From Rana temporaria (lineage: Eukaryota; Chordata; Amphibia; Anura; Ranidae): DNA of 64,000 bases. Positions 11,025 through 22,235 of the stretch are shown here, in pieces. The DNA is taken from the NCBI RefSeq assembly GCF_905171775.1, contig NC_053501.1:17897754-17961753 (forward strand), given 5' to 3'. The notes beneath the pieces are model-generated. The model saw only the letters and a program-made list of their open reading frames with translations, was not told the DNA's origin and made no database searches. A program made the position numbers and the translations under genes. Position 1 is the first letter of the stretch. Each line of letters starts with the position of its first letter.

Positions 11025-11640
11025 TAGGGTTGTACCGATACCAGTATCGGTATCGGGACAGATACCGAGTATTTGCGGGAGTACTTGTACTCCCGCAAAT
11101 ACCCCCGATACCTAAATAGAATACTTGATCCACCCCCCCCCGCCGCCGACCCCGTCGCATACCACAACAACGTCGCCGCCGCATGGGTTAAACAGCGTGC
11201 GGGGAATATCACAGCTTTCATTTGAATAGCTGTAGTATTCCCGCTGCGCCGCGGGTGTCTATACGCGGCGCAGCGGGAATACTACAGCTATTCAAATGAA
11301 AGCTGTGATGTTCCCTGCACGCTGTTTAACCCATGCGGCAGCGGCGGCATTAAGGTATGGGGGGGACATGGCTGGATATAGGGGGGACATGGCTGGATAT
11401 AGGGGGGACATGGCTGGATATAGGGGGGACATGGCTGCATATAGGGGGGACATGGCTGGATTTATGGGGGACATGGCTGGATTTATGGGGGACATGGCTG
11501 CATATAGGGTCGGACATGGCTGCATATGTGGGGGGACATGGCTGCATATGTGGGGGACATGGCTGCATTTGGGGACACATTTAAAAAAAAGTATCGGTAC
11601 TCGTACTCGATCCTAATAAAGTGGTATCGGGACAACCCTA
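11025..11640. mobile_element. hAT-like element with exact 8-bp duplication and internal minisatellite
   Basis: The left end is TAGGGTTGTACCGATACC and the right end GGTATCGGGACAACCCTA. GTCGAAAG flanks both sides (11017-11024 and 11641-11648). Inside, 11190-11335 is a near-perfect palindrome (TTTCATTTGAATAGCTGTAG and its complement), followed by a 21-bp minisatellite. It is non-coding. Confidence 0.93.
11357..11578. repeat. 21-bp minisatellite inside the hAT-like element
   Basis: About ten units of roughly GGGGGGACATGGCTGGATATA, with later units drifting (GGATTTATGG, GCATATGTGG). All reading frames across it are open by chance. The short repetitive peptides it would encode are not taken as genes. 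Confidence 0.92.
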
Positions 11641-11871
11641 GTCGAAAGTTCAGTGAACTTTTGTGTGACAGTGTGTATGCAAGCCAAGCTTGAGTGGAAT
11701 TCCGTCGCAAACGAGCATAGGAAAACGTTTTTCAATTCGTTGAACTGCATCCCTTGGCACCTGCAGACAGGACCTGATGACGAGGGGATCGGATGGTACC
11801 CCGAACGGCTGACGCGTTTAAAGGGCGTACCCTTTTCTTTAGAGCCTAAGCGGTCAATCGCTCATCTCTCC

Positions 11872-12112
11872 TTTTATATATTGAGTTGGCCCCACCCTTT
11901 GCCGCTATAACGGCTTCAACTCTTGGGAAGGCCGTCCACAAGGTTTTGGAGTGTGTCTATGGGAATGTTTGACCATTCTTCCAGAAGCGCATTTGTAAGG
12001 TCAGGCACTGATGTTGGATGAGAAGGCCTGGATCGCAGTCTCGCTCTAATTCCTCCACCCCAAACGCGCTCATCTGTCTTTAATGGACCTTGCTTGCTGC
12101 CAGGATGCTTCT
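11872..12112 (-). mobile_element. Tc1-like transposon fragment, antisense
   Basis: This carries the block GAGTTGGCCC, AACTCTTGGGAAGGCCGTCC, GACCATTCTTCCAGAAGCGC, also present at 48420-48545. On the minus strand it translates to the C-terminal end of a Tc1-type transposase (..LLEEWSNIP). It is truncated at both ends. Confidence 0.75.
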
Positions 12113-12258
12113 AGATGGAAGTGCTAACCACATTGTCACTGTGCTGCCAATACTTGAAAGACAATTGCTGGAACTGACAAGCAGTGGCAGTCCGTTCATT
12201 AGGGGCGCAGGGGCGTTGGACGCATGGATTTCAACGTTTTTTTTGTTTTGTCTTTAAA

Positions 12259-12758
12259 TGCCGCGTACACACGTTAATTTTTCGGCAAATGTAAAAAAAA
12301 ATTATTTAAAATGATGGTGTGTGGGCTTCACATCATTTTTCAGGTTCTGAAAAACGTAAAAAAAATCGAGCATGCTGCATTTTTTTAACGTCGTTTTAAA
12401 CAATGTCGTTTTTCGGGTTGTAAAAAATGATCGTGTGTGGGCTAAAACGACGTTAAAAACCTGCGCATGCTCAGAAGCAAGTTATGGGATGGGAGCGCTC
12501 GTTCTGGTAAAACTTCCGTTCGTAATGGAGTAAGCACATTCATCACGCTGTAACAGACAGAAAAGCGCGTATCATCTTTTACTAACACGGAATCAGCTAA
12601 AGCAGCCCTTTAGAGTGCCGTCGTACGTGTCGTACGTCACCGCGCTTTGCTAGATCATTTTTTTTAAACGATGGTGTGTGGGCAACATCGTTTTAATGAT
12701 GAAGTTGGAAAAACTTTGTTTTTTTTTCATGCCGAAAAATGATCGTGTGTACGCGGCA
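12259..12758. mobile_element. PIF-like palindromic MITE
   Basis: The termini TGCCGCGTACACACG and CGTGTGTACGCGGCA are perfect inverted repeats. The right flank is TAA and the left flank AAA within TTAAA, so the 3-bp duplication has one mismatch or a shifted end. The interior has further inverted words (AAAATGATGGTGTGTGGGC and related). Confidence 0.8.
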
Positions 12759-13118
12759 TAAGAGTATGCTTAAAGCCAGAGGCTCTAATTCGCTTCAAAA
12801 AAGAGTGAGCCCACCCTGTTGTGGGATATTAGCGAATTAATGTTCGCTAGTGTCTTCCTGCTTCTTCTTTCGACCAATCAGGGAGCGGGTCCTGAGATGC
12901 AATTGGCTTGGAGAATCTTAGGACTCCAGCAGGAACCAGCTGAGATCCGGACTGTTAATGGGCAAACAATGTGCCAAGTTGATCGATCAACTTGGGTACA
13001 ACCAGCCTGCCAGATTCGCTTGCTATTCTCGCAAGTAGCCGCTATCGATCATCACTGTCTTCTCATGGTGGGGATGGCTGCCGCTGCCCCCTGCTGGGAG
13101 AAGACCGCATAGAATGCA
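12759..13118. other. Unassigned non-coding DNA
   Basis: No inverted termini or convincing exon were seen. A short palindrome CCAAGTTGATCGATCAACTTGG lies at 12975-12996. Confidence 0.35.
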
Positions 13119-13122
13119 TTAA

Positions 13123-14582
13123 AGGGGTTGTAAAGGTTTGTTTTTTTATTTTCTAAATAGGTTCCTTATAAGCTAGTGCATTGTTTGTTCACTTACCTTT
13201 TTCCTTCCATTTCCCTTTTTCCTTCCATTTCCCTTCTAAATGTTTCTTTCTTTGTCTGAATTTCTCGCTTCCTGTTCCTCCTCAGTAAGCTGTTCTGACT
13301 GACTAACCCCCAGCCAGAACGTCTCGGATGATGGGGGCAAGCTTACTGAGGAGAAACAGCAAGTGAGACATTCAGACAAAGAAAAAAAAAACATTTAGAA
13401 GGGAAATCGAAGGAAAAGGTAAGTGAACCAACAATGCACTAGCTTAACCAATTAAGACCCGGACCAAAATGCAGCTAAAGGACCTGGCCAGGTTTTGCGA
13501 TTCGGCACTGCGCCTCTTTAACAGACAATTGCGCGGTCGTGCCGCGTGGCTCCCAAACAAAATTGGCGTCCTTTTTTTCCCACAAATAGAGTTTTCTTTT
13601 GGTGGTATTTGATCACCTCTGTGGTTTTTTATTTTTTGCGCTATAAACAAAAATAGAGCGACAATTTTGAAAAAAAATGCAATATTTTTAACTTTTTGCT
13701 ATAATAAATATCCCCAAAAAATATATAAAATAAAACTTTTTTTTTTCCCTCAGTTTAGGCCGATACGTATTCTTCTACATATTTTTGGAAAAAAATTGCA
13801 ATAAGTGTTTATCGGTTGGTTTGCGAAAAATGTATAGCGTTTACAAAATAGGGCATAGTTTTATTGCATTTTTATAAAAAAATATTTTTTTACTACTAAT
13901 GGCGGCTATCAGCGATTTTTTTCTTCTTTTTCGTGACTGCGACATTATGGCGGACACTTCGGACAATTTTGACACATTTTTGGGACCATTGTCATTTTCA
14001 CAGCAAAAAATGCATTGTTTACTGTGAAAATGACAGTTGCAGTTTGGGAGTTAACCACAAGGGGGCGCTGATGGGGTTATGTGTGACCTCATATGTGTTT
14101 ACAACTGTAGGGGGGTGTGGCTGTAGGTGTGACGTCATCGATTGTGAATCCCTATGTGCCGCTGCCACAGTGAAGAACGGGGAAGCTGTGTTTTCATACA
14201 GCTCTCCCCGTTCTTCAGCTCCGGGGCCGATCGCGGGACTCCAGCGGTGATCGGTCCCGCGGTCACGGAGCTTCGGACCGGGTCGCGGGCTGTAGGTGTG
14301 ACGTCATCGATTGTGAATCCCTATAAAAGGGATGACACGATCGATGCCGCCGCCACAGTGAAGAACGGGGAAGCTGTGTTTTCATACAGCTCTCCCCATT
14401 CTTCAGCTCCGGGGACCGATCGCGGGACTCCAGCGGTGATCGGGTCCACGGGTCCTGCGGTCACGGAGCTGCGGACCGGGTCGCGGGCACCATTCTGCCG
14501 ACGTAAATGTGCAGGAGGCGGTCCTTAAGTGGTTAAAGGAACCTATTTAGAAAATAAAAAAAATAACCTTTACAACCCCTTT
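13123..14582. mobile_element. TTAA foldback element, split by a second TTAA element
   Basis: The ends are AGGGGTTGTAAAGGTT and AACCTTTACAACCCCT, flanked by TTAA (13119-13122 and 14583-14586). The arms run inward through CTAGTGCATTG, TTCACTTACC, CAGACAAAGAAA-type words and meet near 13320. The right arm is interrupted at 13444 by the element at 13448-14532. The sibling copy at 48829-49455 has the uninterrupted arm. It has no transposase. Confidence 0.85.
13448..14532. mobile_element. Complete TTAA element, family A
   Basis: The ends are CCAATTAAGACCCGGACC and GGTCCTTAAGTGG, each next to TTAA (13444-13447 and 14533-14536). The sibling foldback at 49410-49420 gives the empty site AGCTTAAAGG, so one TTAA became two. 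Internal blocks include TTTGCGATTCGGCACTGCG, GTTTAGGCCGATACG and GACATTATGGCGGACAC. A 3' region with a GTGAAGAACGGGGAAGC block occurs twice (about 14168 and 14358), a local duplication of about 190 bp. Confidence 0.88.
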
Positions 14583-14756
14583 TTAAGGTGAAAAAACACA
14601 AAGCTTTACAACCCCTATAACTCCTGCAACTCTTGACCCCCCCCCCCCCGCTCCTAAACGGATGGGACACTAACCCTGTCCGGATCCGCCATTTAGTGAT
14701 GCCTGTTGTAGAGAATCACCCACAGTAAATACGATTGGTGGTCGGCAAGTGGTTAA

Positions 14757-15283
14757 AGGGGTTTTCCACCCATTTTTTAAGTTTATTAAAAGTCAGCAGC
14801 TACAAAAAGTGTAGCTGCTGGCTTTTAATAAACTGACACTTACCTGCTCCACGTTCCAGCGACGCGCCGGCCGGGGCTCCGCTCCTCACCCCCCCTCTCC
14901 GGCCGGCGTCTTCATTGTCACTGTGGGCACCCGGCCGTGACAGCTTTCGGCTTCACGGCCGGGCACCCACTGCGCATGCGCGAGCTGCACTGCGCATGCG
15001 CGCGCGGCCCGGCGCTGCGCTGTTTGATTGGACAGGCGATCGCCTAGGACCTGTCATGTGTCCTAGGCGATCGCCTACAGGGAGGGGCGGCCAAAAGGCG
15101 ATATGACGTATCGCCTTTGCAGCCCCTCGGCGGAAGGAGGAAGTGGGACAGGAAGTCCCCTTCTCCTGAAGCCCCCACTCCCCCCCCCCCCCCCCCCCAA
15201 AAAAAAATTACATGCCAAATGTGGCATGTAAGGGGGCGAGGAGTGAGTTAAGCGGAGGTCAATTTTGAGGGTGGAACTCCGCT
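14757..15283. mobile_element. TTAA element (GGGGTTTTCCACCC / GGTGGAACTCCGC ends)
   Basis: Flanked by TTAA at 14753-14756 and 15284-15287. Ends are AGGGGTTTTCCACCC and GGGTGGAACTCCGCT. It includes a small palindrome (AAAAGTCAGCAGCTAC / GTAGCTGCTGGCTTTT), a GCGATCGCCTAGGAC palindrome near 15038-15075 and a C(18) run near 15180. Confidence 0.7.
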
Positions 15284-15287
15284 TTAA

Positions 15288-16105
15288 GTTCTGCAGTACA
15301 ATTGGGGCCCCATTAACTCCTCCCTAAGTGGCAATTCTCTTTATTACTACCTATCACCGCTTAATAGGACACGGAGAATCCTCCAGATACTAGTCATTGA
15401 TAGGCTGAATAAGGGGGAGGAGAATAAGAATGATTATGTATTATATTTGATTCATAGATGGCAGAAGCTACCGATCTCGATTAGGAAAGTCAGAAGAGTT
15501 AATCATATTTGCATTGTTGATATATAAAGAGACGTAGGAAGTGACTTGCTCTGTCGGCAAACTCTCTATGGTAGGTGAAAAGATCTAATAACACGTTATA
15601 CACGGGATTCATACGCCGATCTGACCCTAGAAACTGTAGCCAGGAAAGCTTGCCAGCCTTAGCAACCAGTTGTGTGTTCGTATTGCTAGCAAAGAAAAAG
15701 AATGCTGATTTTTGGTCAGTTGTAACCACTTTCTATTTATCTGGAATTGAACATGCGATCCTAAGTAATCGCTGCAAACTGGAAGCAGCTTACTACCAGA
15801 AATTGGTTGATTGTGATGTCATAATTGGGCAATAATTTGACAATTCAATACAATTTTCCTGAAAGATCCAATCACATGCCAGGATAAGTCTTGGCATTGG
15901 AGGAGAGCAGACTGAGTTCTAGCCACAGCTAGACGGCTCCCCACGCTTTGCTCTCATGCCTAGCGTGGTCAGTTTCAACAGGAAAGCAGAGCGACTGGCA
16001 GGAACACCAGGCTTTTCACACAAAGGAAGCAATACAAGAACAGATGACTTTCTCATAAAAGGAATATGAAGTGTTGGGTTTACATATTCTTTGACCATTT
16101 TAGCC
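15288..16105. other. Unassigned, probably unique non-coding DNA
   Basis: No repeat ends or exon-like structure were found. Open frames here (up to about 86 codons) show no recognisable protein features. Confidence 0.35.
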
Positions 16106-16190
16106 CCGGAAGGATTTACCCCCTTAATGACCAGGCTATTTTTTGCGATTCGGCACTGTGTCACTTTAACTGACAATTGCGCGGCCGTGA
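16106..16190. repeat. Family A fragment
   Basis: GGAAGGATTTACCCCCTTAA, then TTTTTTGCGATTCGGCACTG and TGACAATTGCGCGG match the 5' portion of the family A element at 13448-14532. The remainder is lost. Confidence 0.7.
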
Positions 16191-17376
16191 GATATTTTTA
16201 CTTGGTATTTATTTATTGCATGTATTTATGATTATTTTTATTTGTATATTTTTATTCATATTATTATTATTATTATTATTTTTAGTAGTAATATTGCCAC
16301 CCTAACAAAAATAAATAACACCAACCCTAACCTAACCTTAAAGTGGAGTTTCATTTAAAGTGGAACTTTCACTGATCCCCCCGCCCCCCACTTTGGTGCC
16401 ACATTTGGCACCTTTCGGGGGGAGGGCGAGCGGGTACCCCTTCCCCACTTCCAGAGCCTTCTTCCTCCGCCGGGCTGTGTTGCCTGCCAAAGGGCTCGTA
16501 TTTCCATGGATCTAGTCCCATGATGAGCACACAGCTATTCCACACAGCACAACAATGCAGTTGAGTAACAAGTGCAGGTCTTGCCTGCCCTCCTGCCCTT
16601 GATTAAACCATGAAGGAGATGACTGAGCTCCTTTTCCTGGTCACTCTCCTCTCTCCTCCTATCAGCATGACCCTTGTTACCACATCAGAATGGCAGCGAA
16701 ACTTACTGGTCCCTTGTGCTGCTCTCTTCTAGTCTGAGCTCTGCTGTACAGGAGATGGCAAGAGGCCAATGTCAGGTACTTGACACTACTTCTATTAAAA
16801 TAAAATGATGTGTTGGGGAATACAGTCTTCATCTTCCTGGAGTTTCAGGTTGGGGACGGTCCTCCTGACTACATCTTGGTGAAAGTGCATCTTTTGGAGA
16901 TCGGCTTTAAAAACCTATAAAATAAGTTTTTTATAGAATATTAATCTGTCTCACTTTATGGTACAGATACCCCTAAAAGCAGCACTGCTGGGCGAAAGTA
17001 TTGATAATAGATTTGTGGGGAAACCTCTAGGAGTCATTTTTATTTTTTTACGTATTGCATCCCCTGTATTAGTCCGGTACAGGGGATGCAACTGAGTAAT
17101 GAGTTGAAGCACAGCACCTCCTAGTGGTAAAAGATCTAATGGTCCCACCTGTACATGGGCTGAAAGCCTAGTACTGTCTGCAGGTTTATTTTGGGGTGAA
17201 AAGACAATCTTTAGGTTCAGGTATGAAGGGTTCAGGTCTGCAGAAGTTGAAGTGTTCCCCTTACAAAGCAAGAACTTGCAGATTCCACATAATTGGTGCC
17301 TTGATGAGATCTGAGCTTCTTCAGACCTGCAATCCACCAGGCTCAGCAATTTTCATATCGTACATTTGGAATTAGT
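16191..17376. other. Mostly unassigned intergenic or intronic DNA
   Basis: Contains (TTA)n near 16260 and a TTAAAGTGGAGTTTC-type repeat end near 16340-16440. A minus open frame of 132 codons (16951-17349) has no recognisable motif and is treated as chance. Confidence 0.35.
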
Positions 17377-17377
17377 C

Positions 17378-17449
17378 CAGGGGTCTCCAAATGTTATAAT
17401 CAAAGGGCCGGCCTACTGTCTTTACAACTGTGGCCATCGGGAGAACAAA
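17378..17449 (+). mobile_element. hAT-like element left end
   Basis: The segment CAGGGGTCTCCAAATG followed by CAAAGGGCCGGCCTACTGTC resembles 54006-54060 (CAGGGGTCTGCAAAC, CAAAGGACCAGTCTACTGTC). CAGGGG-type ends suit the hAT class. No right end was found; the internal minisatellite follows directly. Confidence 0.6.
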
Positions 17450-18612
17450 ATGTCCCATCGTTGGTGGAAGTTTACAATCCCCCATCATTGGTGTCAGTGG
17501 GAGGAATTGTTCCCCATCCTTGGTGTCATTGGGCCCCATTGTTGGTGTCCTTGGAAGGAATTGTCCCCTATCCTTGGTGTCATTGGGAGGAATTTTGCTC
17601 CATTATTGGTGTCATTGGGAGGAATTGTGCTCCATTATTGGTGTCATTGGGCCCCATTGTTGGTGTAGTCAGGAGGAATTGAGCCTCATCATTGGGAGGA
17701 ATTGTGCTCCATTGCTGGTGTCATTGGGAGGAATTGGGCCCCATCATTGGTGTCATTGGGAGGAATTGGGCCCCATCATTGGTGTCATTGGGAGGAATTG
17801 GTGTCATTGGGAGGAATTGGGCCCCATCATTTGTGTCATTGGGAGGAATTGGGCCCACCCTTGATGTCATTGGGAGGAATTGTGCTCCATTATTGGTGAC
17901 ATTGGGCCCCATTGTTGGTGTAGTCGGGAGGAATTGGGCCCCACCGTTGGTGTCGTTTGGAGGAATTGGGCTCCATCGTTGGTGTCGTTGGGAGGAATTG
18001 GGCCCCACAGTTGATGTCGATGGGAGGAATTGGGCCCCACAGTTGGTGTCGTTGGGAGGAATTGGTCCACACCTTTGGTGTCATTGGGAGGAATTGGGCC
18101 CCACCGTTGGTGTCGTTGGGAGGAATTGGGCCCCACCGTTGGTGTCGTTGGGAGGAATTGGGCCCCACCGTTGGGAGGAATTGGGCCCCACCGTTGGTGT
18201 CGTTGGGAGGAATTGGGCCCCACCGTTGGTGTCGTTGGGAGGAATTGGGCCCCACCGTTGGGAGGAATTGGGCCCCACCGTTGGTGTCGTTGGGAGGAAT
18301 TGGGCCCCACCGTTGGTGTCGTTGGGAGGAATTGGGCCCCACCGTTGGTGTCGTTGGGAGGAATTGGGCCCCACCGTTGGTGTCGTTGGGAGGGATTGGG
18401 CCCCATGGTTGGGAGGGATTGGGCCCCTTCGTTGGTGTCGTTGGGAGGAATTGGGCCCCATCGTTGGTGTCGTTGGGAGGAATTGGGCCCCATCGTTGGT
18501 GTCGTTGGGAGGAATTGGGCCCCATCGTTGGTGTCGTTGGGAGGGATTGGGCCCTGTGGTTGGGAGTGATTGAGCCCCATCGTTGGGAGGAATTGGGCCC
18601 CGTGGTTCCCCC
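17450..18612. repeat. 32-bp minisatellite, roughly 35 units
   Basis: The unit is close to GGTGTCGTTGGGAGGAATTG followed by GGCCCCACCGTT. Early units read TCATTG and ATCATT, and later ones TCGTTG and ACCGTT, so the array drifts along its length. Shortened units (GTTGGGAGGAATTGGGCCCC without GGTGTC) recur. Because 32 is not a multiple of 3, all frames are open and long 'ORFs' of up to 293 codons arise on both strands. These are not genes. Confidence 0.95.
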
Positions 18613-18689
18613 GCATTCCTGTTCAAATCGCATGCGACTCCTTGTAGTGTGATTACTCATTCCTTTTGTATTGATGCAAATCGCACCGC

Positions 18690-19121
18690 AAAGTATTGTC
18701 TGGTGTGTCCGCCATAATAAAAATGCCATAAAACTATCCCCCTATTTTGTAGACGCAATAACTTTTGTGCAAACCAATCAATATACGCTTATTGCGATTT
18801 TATTTTATTTATTTTTTAACCAACAATATGAGAAGAAAACAGATCGGCCTAAACTGATGAAGTTATTTATTATAGCAAAAAGTACAAAATGTTGTGTTTT
18901 TTTTTTTTTTTTGTTTTGTTTTTTTATGTTGCCAATTACAAAAAATAAAAACAAATCAAATACAACCAAAAGAAAGCTCTATTTGTGGAGAAAAAAGGTT
19001 GTCAATTTTGTTTGGGTACAGCCTTGCACGACTGGGAAATTGTTCGTTAAAGCGAAGCAGTGCCGTATCGCAAAAAATGGCCTGGTCATTAAGAGGGTAA
19101 ATCCTTCCGGGGCTGAAGTGG
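18690..19121 (-). mobile_element. TTAA family A element, inverted and truncated
   Basis: Reverse-complement order of family A blocks: CCGCCATAATAAAAATGCC, TCGGCCTAAACTG, GCAGTGCCGTATCGCAAAAA. It ends CCGGGGCTGAAGTGG before TTAA at 19122-19125. The other half is missing. Confidence 0.75.
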
Positions 19122-19407
19122 TTAAGCTAAAAACACTGAGGGTTTTTTATTACTTTAACCTTTCCCTACTTTATCCACAACTGAAAATAGTTTTGGGTGT
19201 ACTTTTTTTTTTTTTTTTTTTTTTTCTTCTTCATCTTCTTTATCTTGTCAAATTTGTTAGCATGGATCTAACTACTTAAAAGATTACGTCATACATTGTA
19301 TAAGAAAGGATAAAACCAACTTCAGGTTAATATAAGATGACCTCAGATAAAGAAATTAATAAATAAAAAAAGTCTTAATTATCAAGCGTATAGTTTTAAA
19401 GATAAAA

Positions 19408-20783
19408 TTAAGGACCGTGTCACGCCGATATACGTCAGCAGAATGGCAGGGCTGGGCAGATTAATGCATGTGTGTGTGTGTGTATATATACGTTGCCCTT
19501 TAAGGCCCTGTACACACGATCAGTCCAAACTGATAAAAACGGACTGAAGTTCAGTTTCATCGGTTCACCGATGAAGCAGACTCATGGTCTGATGTGCCTA
19601 CACACCATCAGTTCAAAAAACGGTTGAGTCCAACGCGGTGACGTAAAACACAACGACGTGCTAAAAAAAATGAAGTTCAATGCTTCCAAGCATGCGTCGA
19701 CTTGATTCTGAGCATGCCCGGGTTTGGAACCGATGCTTTTGCGTACTAACCATCGGTTTTGACCCATCGGTCAGGCGTCCATCGGTCCAATTTTAAAGCA
19801 AGTTCTCTGTTTCTGGACTGAAGGACTACAGTCCGATGGGGTGTACACACGGTCGGTTTGGACCGATGAAACTGAACTTCAGTCCGTTTTCATCGGTTTG
19901 GACTGATCGTGTGTACGAGGCCTAAGACGCAGGGATACCCACGATCGTATCACGGAGAGGAAGAACGGGAAATGCTGATGTAAACAAGGCATTTCCCCAT
20001 TCTTCCTAGTGACAGGACACTGATCAGGAGCAGTGATCAGTGTCGTGTCACACACAGCCCATCACCCCTACAGTTAAAAGCACTCCCTAGGACACAACCC
20101 CTTTGGCGCCCCACTACTGGTTAACCCCTTCACTGCTAGTGTAATTTTTACAGTAATCCGTGCATTTTTATAGCACTGATCGCTGTATCAATAACAATGG
20201 TCCCAAAATGGCGTCAAAAGTGTCCGATGTGTCCGCCATAATGTCGCAGTCACAATAAAAATCGATGATCGGCGCCATTACTAGTAAAAAAAAAAATCAT
20301 AAAAATGCCATAAAACTGTCCCCTATTTTGTAGACGCTATAACTTTTTGCTCAAACCAATCGATAACTCTTATTGGGATTTTTTTTTTTTTTTTAACGAA
20401 AATATGTAGAAGAATGCAATCGGCCTTTATTTTTTTTTTATACATGTATCGGCCTAAACTTAGTTTATATACGTTTTTTTTATATATATTTTTCGGGGGA
20501 TATTTATTATAGCAAAAAGTAAAAAATATTGCTTTTTTTTTTTTTTTCAAAATTGACGCTCTTTTTCTTAATTTTTATTTTTGTTAATAGCGCAAAAAAT
20601 AAAAACCGCAGAGGTGATCAAATATCACCAAAATAAAGCTCTATTTGTGGGGGGAAAAAATACGTCAATTTTGTTTGGAAGCCACGTCGCACGGCCTCGC
20701 AATTGTCAGTTAAAGCGACTCAGTGCCGAATCGCAAAAAGTGCTTTGGTCTTTGGCCAGCCAAATTGTCCGGGGCGGAAGTGT
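19408..20783 (-). mobile_element. TTAA family A element, inverted, carrying a nested PIF-like MITE
   Basis: Runs from TTAAGGACCGTG through CAGCAGAATGGCAGGGCTGGG, then (after the MITE at 19504-19922) GACGCAGGGATACCC. It continues through TAATGTCGCAGTCACAATAA, GCCTAAACTTAG and TCAGTGCCGAATCGCAAAAA to GGGGCGGAAGTG and TTAA (20784-20787). This is the reverse complement of the family A order. It is non-coding. Confidence 0.7.
19504..19922. mobile_element. PIF-like palindromic MITE, TAA duplication
   Basis: The ends are GGCCCTGTACACACGATC and GATCGTGTGTACGAGGCC, flanked by TAA on both sides (19501-19503 and 19923-19925). Arms carry AGTCCAAACTGAT and ATCAGTCCAAACCGAT-type inverted words. A close sibling is at 38497-38915. 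Confidence 0.88.
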
Positions 20784-20789
20784 TTAAAA

Positions 20790-21706
20790 ACTATTTAAAA
20801 ACTGTACTCTTGATAATAATTAAGACTTCATTTTTTTTTTTTTTTTGTATTACAGAATCTAAAATCTTGTACTGTGTATTGGAACTATGTACGATCGGTA
20901 TTATAACAAAGGAAATAAAAGTTTTTTGCTACCAGAACTATATAAAGAGTAAATGGGTATACTTACATTTTAACAGTATATATAAAATCTAATAAAATAA
21001 AAATAAAATCCTCCGCTCAATACGGAGTTACTAGCCTGAGAAATGTGCTGTGATCACCCCTTGTAACTCCTTCTTGCAGGCCTCACTGGTAAGGAATGGG
21101 TGCGTCTCCGGAGAATTTGGGTTTGTTGTAATCTTGACCTCTTTTTGAAAAGTTCATGCCCCTTATACTCATTATAAAAATTGTTTCCTCCTGCCTGCGG
21201 AGAATCCTGTGTTACACGGTTACTCGAGGCCTAGCTGTGCCACGGTGTACTTTATAACCCAGCTTCTGATTAGGAAATGTACCCAGGTAACTAGGTTATG
21301 TTTACTGGCCCCGATAGATTGAATTACCCACCTGCTGCTGGTATGGGGGAGGATTGGATGACTCTGTACCCAGCCTATATAATCTCCCGTCAAGAAAAAA
21401 AAAAACATTGCAAAATGAAATCCTTTAACCTGCACTGCTAACTTGATCTGAGCGCTCGCGTCTTTCGCCGCATTGGAGTTGTAGGATTTGTGAGCTCCGA
21501 TTTGAGGAATCAATTTGAATACTAAACAGACTTATCCAATGGAAACAAATGGGAATTTACGTAAGACCGTAATGCAGTGCTTCTTAATCAATTTGGTAAA
21601 TAGGGTCACCTTTCATCTCTTACAGAGATTAAGTGGCTAGTGGTAATTTAGATGAGCTTTTCTTCTATCCAAACTAAAGCTAATCTGCGGCCAAAAAGCT
21701 AAACGG
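20790..21706. other. Unassigned non-coding DNA
   Basis: A/T-rich to about 21010, then apparently unique sequence. No repeat termini or exon were recognised. Confidence 0.35.
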
Positions 21707-21707
21707 T

Positions 21708-21783
21708 TACAGTGCCTTGAAAAAGTATTCATACGCCTGGAAATTTTCCACATTTTGTCATGTTACAACCATAAACGTAAATG
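21708..21783 (+). mobile_element. Tc1-like element 5' end
   Basis: TACAGTGCCTTGAAAAAGT, then ATTCATACGCC and CACATTTTGTCATGTTACAA form the start of a Tc1/mariner-type element of the CAGTGCCTTG class. It is cut short by a TA-flanked MITE at 21786. Confidence 0.75.
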
Positions 21784-21785
21784 TA

Positions 21786-22234
21786 CCGTATTAATCGTAT
21801 ACCGCGCACTTTTTTGCCCTTAAAATCAGGGAAAAATCGTGGGTGCGCGATATACGTATATACTATCTATCCCACGCTGTGTTTGAACGCGGCCGCCGAA
21901 ATATACCGAGCGCAGTACACTCGGCCATGCTCGGCTCCCCTCGTGGTTATGCGAGAGAAGCCGAGAAGAGCCGAGTGTGCTGCGCTCGGTATATGGCGGC
22001 GGAGGCGTTCAAACACAGCGCAGGAATCGGGGATCAGCTCAGAGACCAGCGCTGGAGAAGCGGGGAGGACACCATGAAGGCTGCAGATGGACGCCGGACT
22101 GGACAAGGCAGCGGATGGACGCCGGGCAAGACACCAAAACTGTGTGATAAAGAAAAAAAATCCAGGAATTTCACGTCCAGATTAGGGGTGCGCGCTATAC
22201 GCCGGTGCGCCCAATAGGCAGATGATAAATACGG
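21786..22234. mobile_element. TA-flanked foldback MITE (CCGTATT...AATACGG)
   Basis: Ends are CCGTATTAATCGTATACCGC and GATAAATACGG. TA precedes it (21784-21785), but the right-hand TA is mutated. Central arms are inverted (ATACCGAGCGCAGTACACTCG and its complement). Siblings lie at 61587-62023, 62964-63553 and, as a fragment, 51045-51092. Confidence 0.8.
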
Positions 22235-22235
22235 T

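Larger units (their letters stand above)
10689..11860. mobile_element. PIF-like MITE split by a hAT-like element
   Basis: The segment starts with ACACGCGGTCGGAATTTCCG-type words, also seen at the termini of 32297-32807, and carries GCATGCTCGGAA and GTACGTCACCGCG blocks shared with that family. It is interrupted at 11025-11640 by a hAT-like element. It resumes with GTCGAAAGTTCAGTGAACTT and is degraded, and its right end is uncertain. Confidence 0.5.

Noticed and set aside
16951..17349. 132-codon minus frame
   Set aside because: No motif, composition like non-coding DNA, and no splice or promoter context.
17692..18729. Long open frames on both strands (up to 293 codons) rich in Gly, Trp and Pro
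   Set aside because: They are translations of the 32-bp minisatellite; all frames are open and there is no non-repeat coding part.
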